This document shows positions 30,517 to 39,554 of a stretch of 64,000 nt of DNA, in pieces. Position 1 is the first letter of the stretch, and each line of letters begins with the position of its first letter. The notes under the pieces are model-generated. The model ran no database searches. It was not told where the DNA came from and saw only the letters and a list, made by a program, of their open reading frames with translations. Where the stretch lies: NCBI GenBank assembly GCA_016789305.1, contig JAEURJ010000016.1:62001-126000 (forward strand), given 5' to 3'. Position numbers and translations under genes: made by a program. Origin of the DNA: Anaerolineales bacterium. Lineage in GTDB: Bacteria; Chloroflexota; Anaerolineae; Anaerolineales; Villigracilaceae.

Positions 30517-33081
30517 CTACTCCGCGCCAAACGCAGGCAATTCCAGTGTTTCACTACCAGCCTGCACGATGTAATACGGCATCCAGGCCACGCCGAAGAT
30601 GTTGATATAAATATCCGTCTTCTTGGGTTTGACGGAAACTTCATCAAATTCCGAGACAATACTTCCCCAGCGATTGTTAATTTCGCTTGCGACTGTGTCG
30701 CGTTCCTTCTCCAAATTTTCAAGTTCATTGGACAAGCGGGTAATGTTCTCCTGCGATTCCTGCACCTGTGCCTTGGCACTTTGAGCAAGGCGGTGTTTCG
30801 TAAATTGCGTAGTGACGGATTTCTTTCTGGTAAGCCCAAATAAACTTGCACCAAGTTCCGCCAAATTTGCATACGATTCAATATTTCGATTTTGCAATTC
30901 GGCTTCATCCTCCCGCAATTCACTTTCTTCCCTGCCGAGTTTATCTTTTAAAGTACGGATTTTTTTCTCAAGAGCAGATGTTTTCTTTTCAATCTCGGCA
31001 TCACATGCTTCGCGGGCCGTTTCAGCACATTGTTTCATAAAATCCGCAGCAGTAATATCCGGGCCTGCAAAGACTTTCAGCTTGGCATTGGCACGGGCCG
31101 TGACTTCCGAATTTCTAAACACCCAATCGGTGAAGTCCTTTTGCAGGGCGGTCATTTGTTTGGCATTGTTTAGCGGCGCATCGATCGTGCTAAAACGCGC
31201 CGAAGCGGCAGGCGTTGTTTCCACTTTATCAAGTGAGGGTCCGCTGTAGGCAAACTCTTCCCAGCGGACAATCCCGCGGGCATCCATCGAATCCACGAAG
31301 GCGGCGCGGACCATTTCCGTATCGACACCGTATTTCCGGTCAAGCAGACGTACCTGGGCAGCTGCGATTAGGCCCGGGCGATATACTACACCCTGGATCA
31401 TGGCTTCGGAAGGCATGGATTTCTGTGCATGTTGGAATGCTTCCGGCAAGCTGAAATTTTGCGGCAGGAAGTATTCACGGATTCCAGTGGGGATGGTCGG
31501 CTTGGTCATACTGCCGGCAGATGTGGAAGAAGTAACCTGACGGGCGGCTTGGGCAGGAGGAGGGGTCACAACTGCAGCGGACGCAGATGGAACTGAAACC
31601 GGCTGCAGGCTTTCCACGGAAGGCTGAGGCTTGGATCCTTTCCTCGAAGCAGAAGCAGATGCGGGCGCGGAACGAGGCGCTGCTCCAGCGTTCACCAATT
31701 TGTTGAGATCGGGAATCTGCGCACGGGTCATCGGACCGGCAAGGAAGTTCATCGTCCAACGGGTTTGCATGAGGATCGGCATTTTTGCGTGAACGTTGTG
31801 CATGACAAAGACGCGCTTGCCCAACGATGAAATTAATTTATCCATCGCGGCGCGGGGAATACCACCGGCGGCGCTTTCAAGACCATCGAGCAAACGATTC
31901 TTATCGCGCTCGGTTTGCAATTTTCCAATGAACCATGTGCCGGTGTTGGAGAGTGCCTTGTAATCCATGTCGACAGGGTTTTGTGTGGCAAGTAACAAGC
32001 CCAGGCCAAACGCACGAGCCTGCTTTAACATGCGCAGAAGCGGACCCTTGGACGGCGGAACTGCCGTGGGAGGAAGATAGCCATAAATTTCATCCATGTA
32101 AAGCAGCGCACGCAGGGCGGATGAGCCGCTTTGCGTTCGCATCCATGTTTCAACGGCAGAAAGTAAAAGCGTCACGAAGAACATGCGCTCGCCATCGGAG
32201 AGATGTGCAAGATAAAAAATATTATGACGGGGTTTGCCGTCAGCGGTGAACAGCAGGGATTTTATATCCAGAGACTCGCCTTCACGCCAGGCTTCAAACG
32301 CAGGGGCGGCCAGGATGTTGTTCAAGACCATCGCAAGTTCCATGCGGTCTTTGGGCGGGAAGAAGGTATCCACAGGAAAAGCGCCAAGGTTCGCGAATGG
32401 CGGGGTTTGTGTTTGCAGGATCAACTCGGTGAGATCGATATCCTTGCCTTCGCTCCAATGAGTCTCGAAGATATTGGAAAGCAAAATATGCTCCCGCGAA
32501 CGGATCGGGTCGATATCATTCATGCCAACCAGCCCAAGCAAGGCAGTGACCGTGCTGGAGATTTTCTCGCGCAAAACTTCGCGATTGCTCTCCCAATCAA
32601 GATCAGGAGCCGCCAGCGAAGAAAGTACACTGACAGGAATACCGGCATCGGAGCCGGGTGTGTAAATTGCAAACTTTGCGGCATTTTGCAGGGCAAGGAT
32701 GCGTTGTTTATCGATGCCCCATTCTTTCAAACCTTCCTGCCACGCCTCTGCTGCCTCCCCGGCAACTTTTTCCGTTGACGCTCCGGAGCGGCGTACGATC
32801 TCAGGGTCGATCCACGGTTGAAAATCCTGCGGGAGTAGATCGGGAAAGTGCAGCAATAAATTGGTGAGATCACCCTTGGGATCGATAATGATGGCAGGCA
32901 CGCCCTGCAAGGCCGCTTCCTCCAGCAAGCCAATACATAAACCGGTTTTGCCTGAACCTGTCATCCCCGCCACCACCGCATGAGTGGTTAGATCTGCAGG
33001 GTCATATTCAACCGCCTTTGTTGTGACCTTTGCAGTTTTCGAATCAAACAAACGGCCTAGATAAAAATTTGAGTCTGCCAT
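30517..33081 (-). CDS. HerA-like ATPase / bacterial helicase-like protein with coiled coil
   Basis: This 854-residue cytoplasmic protein belongs to the FtsK/HerA ATPases. Walker A is GMTGSGKT (residues 39-46) and Walker B is LLYMDEIYGY near residue 345; LLATQNPVDMDY is a sensor-like strand. Residues about 480-560 are a Ser/Pro/Ala-rich linker, and residues about 690-810 form a long coiled coil of Glu/Lys heptads. The combination resembles large HerA-like proteins that pump or remodel DNA or act as ring ATPases. No NurA nuclease gene is adjacent. TCAGGAGAACATGC precedes the ATG. The function in the cell is not known. Confidence 0.85.
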   Translation of the reverse strand: MADSNFYLGRLFDSKTAKVTTKAVEYDPADLTTHAVVAGMTGSGKTGLCIGLLEEAALQGVPAIIIDPKGDLTNLLLHFPDLLPQDFQPWIDPEIVRRSGASTEKVAGEAAEAWQEGLKEWGIDKQRILALQNAAKFAIYTPGSDAGIPVSVLSSLAAPDLDWESNREVLREKISSTVTALLGLVGMNDIDPIRSREHILLSNIFETHWSEGKDIDLTELILQTQTPPFANLGAFPVDTFFPPKDRMELAMVLNNILAAPAFEAWREGESLDIKSLLFTADGKPRHNIFYLAHLSDGERMFFVTLLLSAVETWMRTQSGSSALRALLYMDEIYGYLPPTAVPPSKGPLLRMLKQARAFGLGLLLATQNPVDMDYKALSNTGTWFIGKLQTERDKNRLLDGLESAAGGIPRAAMDKLISSLGKRVFVMHNVHAKMPILMQTRWTMNFLAGPMTRAQIPDLNKLVNAGAAPRSAPASASASRKGSKPQPSVESLQPVSVPSASAAVVTPPPAQAARQVTSSTSAGSMTKPTIPTGIREYFLPQNFSLPEAFQHAQKSMPSEAMIQGVVYRPGLIAAAQVRLLDRKYGVDTEMVRAAFVDSMDARGIVRWEEFAYSGPSLDKVETTPAASARFSTIDAPLNNAKQMTALQKDFTDWVFRNSEVTARANAKLKVFAGPDITAADFMKQCAETAREACDAEIEKKTSALEKKIRTLKDKLGREESELREDEAELQNRNIESYANLAELGASLFGLTRKKSVTTQFTKHRLAQSAKAQVQESQENITRLSNELENLEKERDTVASEINNRWGSIVSEFDEVSVKPKKTDIYINIFGVAWMPYYIVQAGSETLELPAFGAE

Positions 33082-33293
33082 GCATGTTCTCCTGAGTTGG
33101 CTTCGGAAATTTTCCGTGAATATCTTTATCGCTTATCTCATAATTAAGTAAACTTTCGTTGAATATCACGAAGGAGAATCAAAGTTCTGTTCACCAAATT
33201 ATGCGATATTTTGTAGAACGTACGTGCTAGAGTTGTTAATTTAATCCATTTTAGCGCAAAAGGCAATGATAAAGACGAAGAACTTTGCAAAAT

Positions 33294-33325
33294 AAAAAGC
33301 TGCGAGAATCTTCTCGCAGCTTTTT
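33294..33325 (-). terminator. Terminator of the sigma-factor operon
   Basis: AAAAAGCTGCGAGAA pairs perfectly with TTCTCGCAGCTTTTT around TC, immediately after the stop at 33327. Confidence 0.9.
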
Positions 33326-33326
33326 A

Positions 33327-34490
33327 TTAATCATCGTCTCCGCCGCCATCATCTCCCCCGCCGCCAGAGCCGCTGTGATCATCGCCCGAGTCATCGCCAG
33401 AATCACTGCTATCTGAGCCGCTGTTTGAATTATCATTCGAGGAGCTATTTCCACTACCAGATTTCGATTCTTCCACTTTGATCTTTTTGACAATGAACTT
33501 CCCGTTCTTATCGTAATACCCTTCCACTTCCACTTTCGAACCGGGCTTGATCTGCCCTTCAATGCGGGTATTGGAGTCGAGATATACCTGCTGGCCGTTC
33601 ACCATGATCGCATTATTGGAGAATGAATCAACGGTGCCTTCCAGTTTAAACGTACTGGAATTTGATCCTTGATTCCCAGACCCCGCTTCGACCGCCCCGG
33701 CAGCTGGCCCGGCGGAACTGTTGGAATTCCCTTCGCTTGAAGATTCCGGAGACTCCACTTCAACAGGATTGCCCATTGGCACAACCGCTCCAGCTGGCAG
33801 CAGTTCCATCGATTCAAGTTCCACAAAACCCTCTGCATTGGTATGCCCGGTCACCACCACCGCAGAGCCAGTCTGGATCACATCCGCTGGCAATTGGGTG
33901 TTGGCGGTGATCACCACCTGTATTCCGGAAATATAGGCCTTGCCGTTGATTTCCATGAACACCCCTGCAAATTGAATGGTCTCATGGCGTCCTTCCGCGA
34001 TCAACTTATTCGCTTCATGCAGCCGTTCGCTCTCAAATTCGCTCTCAAGCATATCGCGCTGATTGGTATCAAAGGTAAAGAAGAGGCGCATATCCTCCCA
34101 GGTGCGTTTGACCGGATATAAATTTTCACCGGGCAGTGCAGTGGACGAGGCACCCACCAAACCGGTCCCGCTCACGAGCAGGGTCGCGGTTAACGAAAGG
34201 GTCATTGCCCACCTTTGAAACGCAGGGATGACGCGTTTGATCGGCTTGCGAATGGGAACAACTTTTTCTTCGCGCATCTCGGCTGCACGCTGCATCAGCT
34301 TTGCACGCCCACGACGCATGGCATCGGGAGAAGGCTCCGCTGCGCTCATCGAACGGGCGCGAATGGCGGCCTGCAACATCGGACGAAGCTCGACAGCATG
34401 GTTCGGATAGCGGGCAAGCAGCGAATCCAAGTCTGTGCCTTTTTCAAGTTCCTGTAAACATACTTCTAAAATATCATATACATTATTCAT
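33327..34490 (-). CDS. DUF5667/DUF5666 membrane protein, probable partner of the ECF sigma factor
   Basis: This 387-residue protein has a cytoplasmic N-terminus of about 90 residues with an anti-sigma-like helical region (LQELEKGTDLDSLLARYPNHAVELRPML), one membrane helix (about residues 95-118) and an extracellular part: a DUF5667-like segment (PVKRTWEDMRLFF), two DUF5666 beta-barrel modules (about 160-215 and 275-330) and an Asp/Gly/Ser tail. Its start at 34490 overlaps the sigma gene by 8 bases, the common layout for a sigma factor with its membrane-bound regulator. A perfect terminator lies at its end. Anti-sigma function is inferred from layout. Confidence 0.8.
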   Translation of the reverse strand: MNNVYDILEVCLQELEKGTDLDSLLARYPNHAVELRPMLQAAIRARSMSAAEPSPDAMRRGRAKLMQRAAEMREEKVVPIRKPIKRVIPAFQRWAMTLSLTATLLVSGTGLVGASSTALPGENLYPVKRTWEDMRLFFTFDTNQRDMLESEFESERLHEANKLIAEGRHETIQFAGVFMEINGKAYISGIQVVITANTQLPADVIQTGSAVVVTGHTNAEGFVELESMELLPAGAVVPMGNPVEVESPESSSEGNSNSSAGPAAGAVEAGSGNQGSNSSTFKLEGTVDSFSNNAIMVNGQQVYLDSNTRIEGQIKPGSKVEVEGYYDKNGKFIVKKIKVEESKSGSGNSSSNDNSNSGSDSSDSGDDSGDDHSGSGGGGDDGGGDDD

Positions 34491-35031
34491 GATCCACCTC
34501 ACCGATCTCACGCTGGAGCGAGGCTAATGCTCGAAACTGGAGAGCCTTGATTGCATTTACATTTTTATTCAACAAAGAGGCTGTTTCTTCGAGGGAGTAT
34601 CCCTGCCCAAAGCGAAGTGCAAGCACCTGCTGCTGGTCGGATGTCAATTGACTGTATGCATCCTGCACGATGCGATTCTGTTCGCGTTGATCCACTTCGG
34701 AAGCGGGACCCATCCCCAGATCCGGCAGGGATTCGGGAATTTCATCCTCCGGACGGCGGTATTTTAGCCGAAGGGAATCTGCAACTGCATGTGAAGCCGT
34801 GGAGATCAACCATCCTTTGATGTTGGTTTGCGGAGCCCGTCCGTTTTGGACGGCTTCCAACAAACGCACAAATACATCGCTGGAAATGTCTTCTGCAAGA
34901 GTTTGATCCCCAATCCGGTAGAGCACATAGCGATAGATCTCGGAAAAATACTGATCGTAGACAGCGCCAATCGTTTGCTGGTCCAGCTTTCGCAGGCCAT
35001 CGAGTGCGCGCTTGTCATCAAATGTTGACAT
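34483..35031 (-). CDS. ECF-type RNA polymerase sigma factor
   Basis: This 182-residue protein has region 2 (DQYFSEIYRYVLYRIGDQTLAEDISSDVF, residues about 20-50) and region 4 (LTSDQQQVLALRFGQGYSLEETASLL, about 130-160) of sigma70-family ECF factors. ATG 35031 is preferred: a candidate extended -10 (TGGTATACT) at 35098-35090 would put the transcription start at about 35083, inside or at the alternative ATG 35085. A longer frame to 35262 reads through a palindrome and is a shadow of the upstream gene. It overlaps the DUF5667 gene downstream. Confidence 0.9.
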   Translation of the reverse strand: MSTFDDKRALDGLRKLDQQTIGAVYDQYFSEIYRYVLYRIGDQTLAEDISSDVFVRLLEAVQNGRAPQTNIKGWLISTASHAVADSLRLKYRRPEDEIPESLPDLGMGPASEVDQREQNRIVQDAYSQLTSDQQQVLALRFGQGYSLEETASLLNKNVNAIKALQFRALASLQREIGEVDHE

Positions 35032-35089
35032 GGAAAATATTACCCGCCGCTGAGGTTGTGAAGTGGAAAGCGTTTCTTCTTTCATCGAA

Positions 35090-35098
35090 AGTATACCA
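35090..35098 (-). promoter_or_regulatory. Extended -10 promoter of the ECF sigma gene
   Basis: On the minus strand TGGTATACT fits the extended -10 pattern TGnTATAAT. It stands between a hairpin (35103-35125) and the sigma gene. Confidence 0.5.
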
Positions 35099-35102
35099 TT
35101 CG

Positions 35103-35125
35103 GGTCGAAGCAGCTTGCTTCGACC
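35103..35125 (-). terminator. Hairpin after the DUF5666 lipoprotein gene
   Basis: GGTCGAAGCA pairs perfectly with TGCTTCGACC. The T-run after it on the minus strand is absent (CGAATGG follows), so termination would be weak. Confidence 0.45.
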
Positions 35126-35146
35126 TGAGACTTTCTCTTCCCGAAC

Positions 35147-35926
35147 CTAATCGTCGTTTCCACCATTGCCACCGTGATCATCGTTCTGATCGTGGCCGCT
35201 GCCATCATTTCCATGATCGTCATTTTGATCGTGATCGCCGTCATCATTACCGTGGTCATCATTCAGGTCGTGGTTGGGGCCGTCATCGCTTCCGCCGGAA
35301 TTGCCGCTCCCCACGCTGGCAGGATCCCAAAGCTGGATTTGTCGAATGGACATCGTACCATCCGCGTTCAGAACAAATTCGACTTTGACAAAATTACCGC
35401 TGGTGATCGTGTCTTTGATCTCCGCGCCATTCGCAACTGTGAACGATTGTCCGCCGATCACAATGGTGGTTCCATCGAAGCTATCCACGGTACCAAAGGC
35501 TTCATTTCCACTGTTGTCGAACACAATACCAACGGTCGGATCAGGAGTTGCCTCGGCCTGTGGTGTGGAAAGAGAATCATCCGTGGCGGAGGGAATAACA
35601 GGAACATCAGTGGAGCCAGCGACGGGAACTACCGGAGTCTCAACGCGGGTGATCACGACGGTGCCATCTGCCTGCACATCGGCTTCCACTTTGACCGTGT
35701 CACCCACCTGGAAGGGGCCGTCTTTAATGATGGCAGGGTCAACGGTAAGGGGCTGGCCGTTCACAACCCACTGATCTCCATTAATGGAATCGATCACACC
35801 GGTAAACTCAACCAGGGAGGCATTTCCTTTGACAACACCGACGGAACTTTCGGCGGGTTGCGCCGCCCCACATGCATTCAAGAGCATCGCCGCAAGGACC
35901 AAACCAATTAAAAGTAGCTTTTTCAT
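35147..35926 (-). CDS. DUF5666 lipoprotein with Asp/His/Gly-rich repeat tail
   Basis: This 259-residue lipoprotein has signal MKKLLLIGLVLAAMLLNAC, two DUF5666 modules (about residues 35-85 and 145-200) and a 50-residue tail of imperfect NDDHG / GDHDQ repeats. Such acidic His-containing tails may bind calcium or other divalent metals on the cell surface. GAGGTGAG precedes the ATG. It is transcribed ahead of the sigma factor and shares DUF5666 modules and an acidic tail with the protein at 33327-34490, so the three genes look like one module. Confidence 0.85.
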   Translation of the reverse strand: MKKLLLIGLVLAAMLLNACGAAQPAESSVGVVKGNASLVEFTGVIDSINGDQWVVNGQPLTVDPAIIKDGPFQVGDTVKVEADVQADGTVVITRVETPVVPVAGSTDVPVIPSATDDSLSTPQAEATPDPTVGIVFDNSGNEAFGTVDSFDGTTIVIGGQSFTVANGAEIKDTITSGNFVKVEFVLNADGTMSIRQIQLWDPASVGSGNSGGSDDGPNHDLNDDHGNDDGDHDQNDDHGNDGSGHDQNDDHGGNGGNDD

Positions 35927-35995
35927 TTCTCACCTCTTGTTTTGTTTTTGTTGATTGCTTACATCTGAATAGTCGAATTTGAGATGAAAAAGTTA

Positions 35996-36031
35996 CGGCT
36001 TGTTTCAGGGAAATTTCCCTGAAACAAGCCG
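35996..36031 (-). terminator. 36-base perfect palindrome, terminator of the PLD-like gene
   Basis: The arms cggcttgtttcagggaaa and their complement meet without a loop, 28 bases after the stop at 36059. On the minus strand TAACTTTTTC follows. Confidence 0.75.
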
Positions 36032-36058
36032 TTGTTTTACCCACTGTTTTGAGAAGAG

Positions 36059-37174
36059 TTATTGCGCCTGCGCGTACACCCGTTGAAATTCTTCGAGAAA
36101 TTGCGCGGCGATCTCCGAATTGTAGATCACCAACAGGTTTTCGTCATTGCGTGTCTCAGCGCTGTTGGTGAAGTTATAGGAACCCACCACGACAATGCTC
36201 TCGTCGATGATCATCACCTTATGATGCATCTGACCTTCATTTCCATCGCGCAGCACAGCCAACCCTGCCTGCTGGAACGGATCAAATTCCGTACCGACGT
36301 TGGAGTTGACCTGTTCATCCTCCATCACGCCTTTCACTTCCACCCCTTCTTCCGCGCGGGCACGGACTGCATTGCCCAGTTCATCGGATGTAAATGAAAA
36401 TGCCATAAAATAAATACTTTCCTCGGCATTGTCGATCAGGTCAAGGAAACTAGCCTGCACCCCATCGTCGGGAGAGAAATACGCATCAATCGGTGTGCCA
36501 TCGATGGTCACCCGTGGATTGGGCGTTTCAGGCACGACGTCCGGGCCGAATTTATCGTCAATGAACATCTCCTCGAATTCCCTGGTGTAATCCTCCGCCA
36601 GTTTCACCGAACGGATGCGTAGGATCTCATTGTTATCTTCGTAAGCGCCGGTGTCCGTAAAATTCATCGAACCCATCCACACTTCGGAATTGTCGATGAC
36701 GACAAACTTATCGTGCATCAATCCTTCGCGGCGATCTCCCAGAATGGGGATACCGGAGTCTTTTAAGATCTGCGGATCGGATCGACCCAGATTATCGCTT
36801 TCCATCACCATGCGGACCTGCACTCCGCGATCATGCGCTCGCAGCAAGGCATCGCGAACGCTGTTCAGGCTTAAACTATAAATTGCCACGTCCACACTTA
36901 ATTTTGCCGCATCAATTGCTCCCACCAGCGGACCATCCGGTCCGCCTGTTTTTTGAGAGGCGAGTGGGCTGGTTGGATTTGTAAAGTACAACTCGAACCA
37001 TGAACCTTTCACACCATACCCTGCGGGAAGTTGAATTTCCGTCAGCGATGAAGAAGATTCTTCGGTAACAGAATCAGTTGTCGGCGGAGTGGAAGGCGTT
37101 ATCGTCGAAGTGGCTGCGTTACAGGCAAGAGTCAACATCACGAATAAAGTTAATACGATCCAAAGTTTTTTCAT
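36059..37174 (-). CDS. Phospholipase-D-family lipoprotein
   Basis: This 371-residue lipoprotein (signal ending LTLACN) has two PLD catalytic motifs: HDKFVVIDN near residue 165 and HHKVMIIDE near residue 315, each HxKx4D followed by a GSMNFT/GSYNFT segment. Both halves are intact, so a phosphodiesterase active site should form outside the membrane. The substrate could be phospholipid, cardiolipin or nucleic acid. GGAG precedes the ATG. It diverges from murJ across 35 bases. Confidence 0.92.
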   Translation of the reverse strand: MKKLWIVLTLFVMLTLACNAATSTITPSTPPTTDSVTEESSSSLTEIQLPAGYGVKGSWFELYFTNPTSPLASQKTGGPDGPLVGAIDAAKLSVDVAIYSLSLNSVRDALLRAHDRGVQVRMVMESDNLGRSDPQILKDSGIPILGDRREGLMHDKFVVIDNSEVWMGSMNFTDTGAYEDNNEILRIRSVKLAEDYTREFEEMFIDDKFGPDVVPETPNPRVTIDGTPIDAYFSPDDGVQASFLDLIDNAEESIYFMAFSFTSDELGNAVRARAEEGVEVKGVMEDEQVNSNVGTEFDPFQQAGLAVLRDGNEGQMHHKVMIIDESIVVVGSYNFTNSAETRNDENLLVIYNSEIAAQFLEEFQRVYAQAQ

Positions 37175-37209
37175 AAAATCTCCGAACGCATTATAATCCC
37201 CGCCACCCT

Positions 37210-38796
37210 ATGACAGAATCAAACGCAAATACACAGATCGCACGCGCCGCGGGAACGATCATGTTCGCCATCGTATTGGGGCAGATCGCCGGGCTGGTGC
37301 GCGGAATTATCGTGGCGCGTGCATTCGGCGCATCGCCGGAGTTGGATGCATTCTTCGCGGCTAATCGTGTCAGTGAAACTTTATTTTTGCTGGTGGCGGG
37401 CGGCGCGCTCGGCTCGGCATTTATTCCGACGTTCACTGGATTGCTTGCAAAGGATGAAAAGGATTCTGCATGGCGATTGGCATCTTCGATCGCAAATGCG
37501 GTCACACTGACCCTCAGCCTGCTTGCGGCGGTAATTGCATTGTTCGCCCCGCAAGTGGTTCGCTACGCCCTCGCCCCCGGCCTTTTCGCTGACCCTGAAC
37601 TTTTTTCATTAACTGTTGCGATGCTGCGCATTCAATTGATCTCCGCGATTTTATTCGGGCTGGGCGGGCTGATCGTGGGAATCTTGAACGCGCATCAAAT
37701 ATTTTTAATCCCTGCATTGACTCCTGCCATGTATCAACTTGGCATCATCTTCGGTGCGCTGGTACTTGCGCCATCGATGGGAATTTATGGGCTGGCATGG
37801 GGTGTGGTGCTTGGCGCGGCTACCTATCTTTTGATCCAAATCCCATCGCTGTTGAAACTCACAGCAAGATCAGCTGTTGCGCGCTATCGATTCACACTCG
37901 GGTTGAAAGACGCGCTTGTTCGGCAGGTCTTCCTGTTGATGGGTCCACGATTGATCGGTGTGGCCGTAGTGCAATTAAATTTCTGGGTCAATGCTTCGCT
38001 GGCTTCGCAAATGGTGGAAGGCAGTTTAACCAGCCTGACCTACGGCTTTTCGTTGATGATCATGGCGCAGGCGGCCATTGCGCAATCGGTGGCAATTGCG
38101 GCCATGCCAACTTTTTCAGCACAGCACGCGCTCAACCAGCAGGATGAAATGCGCGCATCGCTTGCTTCCTCCCTGCGCGGGATCTTGTTGATGGCCATCC
38201 CTGCGAGTGTGGGTTTGATCCTTTTGCGTGAACCGTTGATCACCTTTCTATTCAAACGCGGGAAGTTCGATGAACATGATGTTCAATTGACGGCCTGGGC
38301 ACTGCTTTGGTACGCTGCCGGCATCGTGGGACATTCCGTGATGGAAATTTTAACCCGCGCATTTTATGCGCAACACGATACGAAGACTCCCGTCATCATC
38401 GGCACGATTGCAATGGGATTGAACGTGGTCTTTAGTATTACTTTTGCGAAAATATTTGAATCGGTCGGATGGATGCCGCATGGCGGCCTGGCGCTTGCCA
38501 ATTCATTTGCCACCGCACTGGAAGCAACGGCTCTCTTCATTTTCATGCGAAAACGGTTGAACGGAATCGAAGGCGGTCATATTCTGCGCGGCGCAATTCC
38601 GTCCGCGCTGGCCGCATTGGCAATGGGCATTTCTCTCGTTGGATGGCTGTACTTCGGAAAGGATCTCGCAAATTGGATTCTTCTTCCCATTGGCGTGCTG
38701 CTCGGAGGCGGAATCTACGCAGCCATGTTATGGGCACTGCGCGTTCCCGAATTGACTTATATTACGAATGGTGTATTGAGAAGGTTGAAAAGATAA
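37210..38796 (+). CDS. murJ: Lipid II flippase MurJ
   Basis: This 528-residue protein has 14 predicted membrane helices and belongs to the MurJ/MviN family, which moves lipid-linked peptidoglycan precursors across the membrane. The N-terminal ARAAGTIMFAIVLGQIAGLVRG and RAFGASPELDAFFAANRV segments, and the central SLTYGFSLMIMAQAAIAQSV, are family hallmarks. TATAAT at 37192-37197 lies 12 bases before the ATG with no ribosome-binding site, pointing to a nearly leaderless message. It shares a 35-base divergent intergenic region with the PLD lipoprotein. A bidirectional terminator follows. Confidence 0.95.
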   Translation: MTESNANTQIARAAGTIMFAIVLGQIAGLVRGIIVARAFGASPELDAFFAANRVSETLFLLVAGGALGSAFIPTFTGLLAKDEKDSAWRLASSIANAVTLTLSLLAAVIALFAPQVVRYALAPGLFADPELFSLTVAMLRIQLISAILFGLGGLIVGILNAHQIFLIPALTPAMYQLGIIFGALVLAPSMGIYGLAWGVVLGAATYLLIQIPSLLKLTARSAVARYRFTLGLKDALVRQVFLLMGPRLIGVAVVQLNFWVNASLASQMVEGSLTSLTYGFSLMIMAQAAIAQSVAIAAMPTFSAQHALNQQDEMRASLASSLRGILLMAIPASVGLILLREPLITFLFKRGKFDEHDVQLTAWALLWYAAGIVGHSVMEILTRAFYAQHDTKTPVIIGTIAMGLNVVFSITFAKIFESVGWMPHGGLALANSFATALEATALFIFMRKRLNGIEGGHILRGAIPSALAALAMGISLVGWLYFGKDLANWILLPIGVLLGGGIYAAMLWALRVPELTYITNGVLRRLKR

Positions 38797-38798
38797 AT

Positions 38799-38839
38799 AA
38801 TAAAAAATCCGAGTTCATAAAGAACTCGGATTTTTTATT
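38799..38839. terminator. Bidirectional terminator between murJ and DUF212 gene
   Basis: AATAAAAAATCCGAGTTC and its exact complement flank a 5-base loop, an 18-base perfect stem with T-runs in both directions. Confidence 0.95.
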
Positions 38840-39290
38840 ATGGCCAAACTTTCCATTGAATGAGCGCCACGATCAGGCCCAAAATAATTCCGCCGACCAC
38901 TTCCAGCGGCGTATGGCCGATCACTTCCTTCAAGTCATTTTCATCCCAGATGTGACCTTTGAGCAATTCCTCGAACAACACGTTGATGCGTTCCGCGTGC
39001 ATACCGGCCTGACGACGAACACCAGCTGCATCGTGCGTGACGATCATCGTGATGGCAACGGCGATGCCAAACAAAGGATTGTCAAAGCCGTGATATAGGC
39101 CAACAGCCAATGTGCCCGAGACCAACAACGCGGAATGCGATGAAGGCATGCCGCCCGGTGCAAAGAACATGGCCCACATCCAGCGGCGTGAACGCAAATA
39201 TTCGGTGGGAATTTTCAACGCCTGTGCAAGCAGCCAGGCGATCAGGACGGCGATCAAAACTTTGTTTTCAAAAATGGCGATCAGGTTCAT
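38838..39290 (-). CDS. DUF212 / divergent PAP2-family membrane protein
   Basis: This 150-residue protein has four membrane helices and the family pattern FAPGGMPSSHSALLVSG (residues about 43-60) and THDAAGVRRQAGMHAERIN (about 85-105), containing His/Arg residues placed as in acid phosphatase/vanadium haloperoxidase-type enzymes. A role as a lipid phosphatase is suspected. Its ATG overlaps the stop of xseB (ATGA), so it is the last gene of the xseA-xseB operon. Confidence 0.9.
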   Translation of the reverse strand: MNLIAIFENKVLIAVLIAWLLAQALKIPTEYLRSRRWMWAMFFAPGGMPSSHSALLVSGTLAVGLYHGFDNPLFGIAVAITMIVTHDAAGVRRQAGMHAERINVLFEELLKGHIWDENDLKEVIGHTPLEVVGGIILGLIVALIQWKVWP

Positions 39291-39538
39291 TCGGACTCTT
39301 CCTCAAATGCGATGACAGACTCTCCAACCAATTTCTGCACTTTGAGTTGGGCAGCTTCGAGCAGAACGCTGCAATGCGCCGCCAAAGCCTGCCCCCGCTC
39401 GAACAGCTTCATCGACTCTTCGAGTGGGTTCTGCTCATCTTCCAGCGCCGAGACGATGCCTTCGAGTTCGGCGAGTGCTTCTTCATAGGATAAGTCTTCC
39501 ACAGATTTTTCTGATTTTTTGGCGGATGTTTTTGCCAT
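39287..39538 (-). CDS. xseB: Exodeoxyribonuclease VII small subunit
   Basis: This 83-residue protein has the XseB signature: LSYEEALAELEGIVSALEDEQNPLEESMKLFERGQALAAHC, a helical hairpin that binds XseA. A Lys/Ser-rich N-terminus of about 15 residues is family-typical. The ATG at 39538 follows GGAGTAAAT. It follows xseA by 16 bases and is coupled to the DUF212 gene. Confidence 0.95.
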   Translation of the reverse strand: MAKTSAKKSEKSVEDLSYEEALAELEGIVSALEDEQNPLEESMKLFERGQALAAHCSVLLEAAQLKVQKLVGESVIAFEEESE

Positions 39539-39554
39539 ATTTACTCCATGCAAT

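Noticed and set aside
35174..35911. Plus-strand frame rich in Ile and Val
   Set aside because: It is the shadow of the Asp/His-rich repeat tail on the minus strand.
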